From Rikenellaceae bacterium (GTDB lineage Bacteria; Bacteroidota; Bacteroidia; Bacteroidales; UBA932), in the NCBI GenBank assembly GCA_900771335.1, contig CAAGNP010000031.1, forward strand, positions 1-33,691: DNA of 33,691 nt, written 5' to 3'. Positions 32,863 to 33,691 of the stretch are shown piece by piece. A program made the translations under genes and the position numbers. The notes below the pieces were generated by a model. That model was not told the origin of the DNA. It did not search any database and saw only the letters and a list, made by a program, of their open reading frames with translations. The stretch's first letter is position 1; every line of letters starts with the position of its first letter.

Positions 32863-33312
32863 TTATATCATTTTCAAAAATGCTTCCGATGCCTCTAGAA
32901 CATCCTGGAAGGTAGTCTCAAAATCACCTGTATACCAAGGATCCGCCACATCTCTGAAATCACCGGTATAACTCATCATCAAATGTATCTTGCCATCCGG
33001 GTCATCACCTACGATTCTGCGCAGGCGACGCACATTGGACTCATCCATACATATCAGAAGATCAAACTTGCCGTAATCCTCACGGGTGACCTGTCTCGCC
33101 CTTTTATCGCTATCAAAAGGTATACCATGCTGAGTAAGACACCTTTTGGCTGGTGGATAGATGGGATTCCCTATCTCCTCTGTAGAGACAGCCGCTGACT
33201 CCACATAAAAAAGGGATTCCAACCCATATAATTTTACCAATGCCTTGAACACAAACTCCGCCATCGGAGAGCGGCATATATTGCCGTGACAAATGAACAG
33301 TATCTTTTTCAT
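32863..33312 (-). CDS. Low-molecular-weight protein tyrosine phosphatase
   Basis: A 149-residue cytosolic phosphatase that removes phosphate from tyrosine through a cysteinyl-phosphate intermediate. The P-loop Cys8-HGNIC-Arg14-Ser is at the N-terminus (ILFICHGNICRSPMAE), and the general acid Asp124 is in DPWYTGDF. Length and layout match the family exactly. In Bacteroidota such enzymes can counter tyrosine kinases of capsule synthesis, but no kinase gene is nearby, so the target is unknown. It is the first gene of a two-gene unit with the DUF1295 protein. A weak CATTTTTG about 10 bases upstream of the start is one base off the promoter motif. Confidence 0.95.
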   Translation of the reverse strand: MKKILFICHGNICRSPMAEFVFKALVKLYGLESLFYVESAAVSTEEIGNPIYPPAKRCLTQHGIPFDSDKRARQVTREDYGKFDLLICMDESNVRRLRRIVGDDPDGKIHLMMSYTGDFRDVADPWYTGDFETTFQDVLEASEAFLKMI

Positions 33313-33352
33313 ATCTACGCAAAAATGGCAAAAATTTCACTTCCTGACAAAA

Positions 33353-33398
33353 AAAGAGGATGACTAATCAGTCAAAAGACTTTTTAATCATCCTCTTT
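33353..33398. terminator. Bidirectional hairpin terminator
   Basis: AAAGAGGATGA (33353-33363) and TCATCCTCTTT (33388-33398) are perfect 11-base complements with A-rich and T-rich outer ends. The loop can fold further as AGTC/GACT. It lies upstream of the phosphatase gene, so it would terminate a transcript coming from the right or from the left. Confidence 0.6.
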
Positions 33399-33494
33399 AT
33401 AGTAGCGGCGGGAGGACTTGGCAGTAATGGTCAATGGGAAAGAGGTACGAAACCGGGACAAGACACTGAAAGGAGTATATCGCACCTGCGGAAT

Positions 33495-33519
33495 CTCATT
33501 GGGTAATGAGTATTTTTTG
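33495..33519 (+). terminator. Short hairpin with T-run
   Basis: CTCATT (33495-33500) pairs with AATGAG (33505-33510) around GGGT, followed by TATTTTTTG. It sits directly before the promoter of the interrupted gene and would end any transcript crossing 33399-33494, where I see no convincing gene. Confidence 0.5.
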
Positions 33520-33520
33520 T

Positions 33521-33528
33521 TACCTTTG
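33521..33528 (+). promoter_or_regulatory. -7 promoter element of the interrupted gene
   Basis: TACCTTTG matches TAnnTTTG and lies 23 bases before the ATG at 33552, giving a leader of about 18 bases. The gene it served is broken by the insertion sequence. Confidence 0.6.
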
Positions 33529-33551
33529 TTTAAACCATAATATTCACCATT

Positions 33552-33572
33552 ATGAAACGTTTAGTTACTCTC
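33552..33572 (+). pseudogene. First seven codons of a gene interrupted by an IS3-family element
   Basis: ATG AAA CGT TTA GTT ACT CTC encodes MKRLVTL, the look of a signal-peptide start, and follows a good promoter. The next base begins the terminal sequence of the insertion element, which supplies an immediate in-frame TGA. The rest of the gene must lie beyond the element, outside the window. Confidence 0.65.
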
Positions 33573-33691
33573 TGATGTGACCCCCAAAAGTTGGACGGTT
33601 TAACATTATCAAGAGGCGGACTTAGATTGGAATAGAGCTCGGTATTGTACCGGGCTCATTCCTTTTAGCCTCAGTTTGATTCTATCATTAT
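33573..33691 (-). mobile_element. IS3-family insertion sequence, right-hand (transposase 3') end, truncated by window edge
   Basis: The end sequence TGATGTGACCCCCAAAAGTT is the characteristic terminal repeat of IS150-group IS3 elements. Reading from it, the minus strand carries the end of an OrfB transposase. Only 119 bases are visible. The other end, the target duplication and OrfA are outside the window. Confidence 0.88.
33609..33689 (-). CDS. IS3-family transposase OrfB, C-terminal 26 residues (partial)
   Basis: The visible end reads NDRIKLRLKGMSPVQYRALF followed by QSKSAS and a TGA. The block RIKxxLKGMSPVxYR is the conserved C-terminus of IS3-family (DDE, rve domain) transposases. The catalytic DDE residues lie to the right, outside the window. 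The frame is intact as far as visible. Confidence 0.9.
   Translation of the reverse strand, partial: NDRIKLRLKGMSPVQYRALFQSKSAS

Noticed and set aside
33395..33430. Minus-strand sequence AAGTCCTCCCGCCGCTA resembles the 3' end of a tRNA
   Set aside because: No matching T-arm 5' strand, anticodon arm or 5' acceptor strand is found upstream, so no tRNA can be folded.
33360..33506. A 48-residue frame beginning MTNQSKDFLIILF with a hydrophobic start, and a 37-residue frame at 33427-33540
   Set aside because: The first begins inside a perfect bidirectional hairpin and ends inside a second hairpin; the second crosses that hairpin and the promoter box. Neither resembles a known protein.
1..33691. 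CRISPR arrays and rRNA or tRNA genes
   Set aside because: No regularly spaced repeat and spacer series and no foldable tRNA or rRNA segment was seen on either strand.

Overview
This window looks like a Bacteroidales (Bacteroidota) chromosome. The evidence is the lipoprotein repertoire (DUF4493, PCMD, BACON and fimbrillin-like families), a BspA-type leucine-rich repeat protein, a DUF2490 protein, and repeated matches to the Bacteroidota -7 promoter motif TAnnTTTG at plausible distances from starts. I cannot place it to genus from sequence alone.

Layout. (1) 1-8.4 kb is an accessory island. It opens with the catalytic end of a tyrosine recombinase, followed by a strongly structured non-coding element (675-810). 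Next is a tight three-gene operon: unknown protein, HPD-bearing J-domain-like protein, and membrane-anchored double zinc-ribbon protein. Then come a Cys4/multi-TM protein, a lipoprotein and LRR pair followed by a decayed copy of the lipoprotein gene, an unknown 309-aa protein, a membrane-targeted SprT-like metalloprotease and a small membrane protein. Two near-identical hairpins (about 4042 and 7923) bracket the second half of these genes. (2) 8.4-9.1 kb holds an unrecognised gene tail, palindromes and a 51-bp tandem repeat. (3) 9.1-10.4 kb is a MATE transporter. (4) 10.4-21.6 kb is one long minus-strand operon of seven genes: six predicted lipoproteins and one outer-membrane beta-barrel. It is divergent from a BACON-domain lipoprotein, which runs tail-to-tail into an AraC-type regulator. 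(5) 24.1-26.6 kb has an acyl-CoA synthetase and a divergent DUF2490 protein. (6) 26.6-30.7 kb is a three-gene operon of exported hydrolases (GH18, M14 carboxypeptidase, class C serine hydrolase). (7) 30.7-33.3 kb has a SAM-dependent methyltransferase, a DUF1295/ICMT-like membrane protein and a low-molecular-weight tyrosine phosphatase. (8) The right edge is the end of an IS3-family element inserted after the seventh codon of another gene.

The best candidate for an undescribed system is the seven-gene lipoprotein/beta-barrel operon. It has close spacing and translational coupling, no SusC or SusD, paralogous DUF4493/PCMD modules in different lengths, and a barrel with an appended lysine-rich tail. 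I infer a surface-exposed multi-lipoprotein assembly, possibly an adhesin or glycan-binding complex. The second candidate is the J-domain/zinc-ribbon operon beside the recombinase, together with the structured element just upstream of it.
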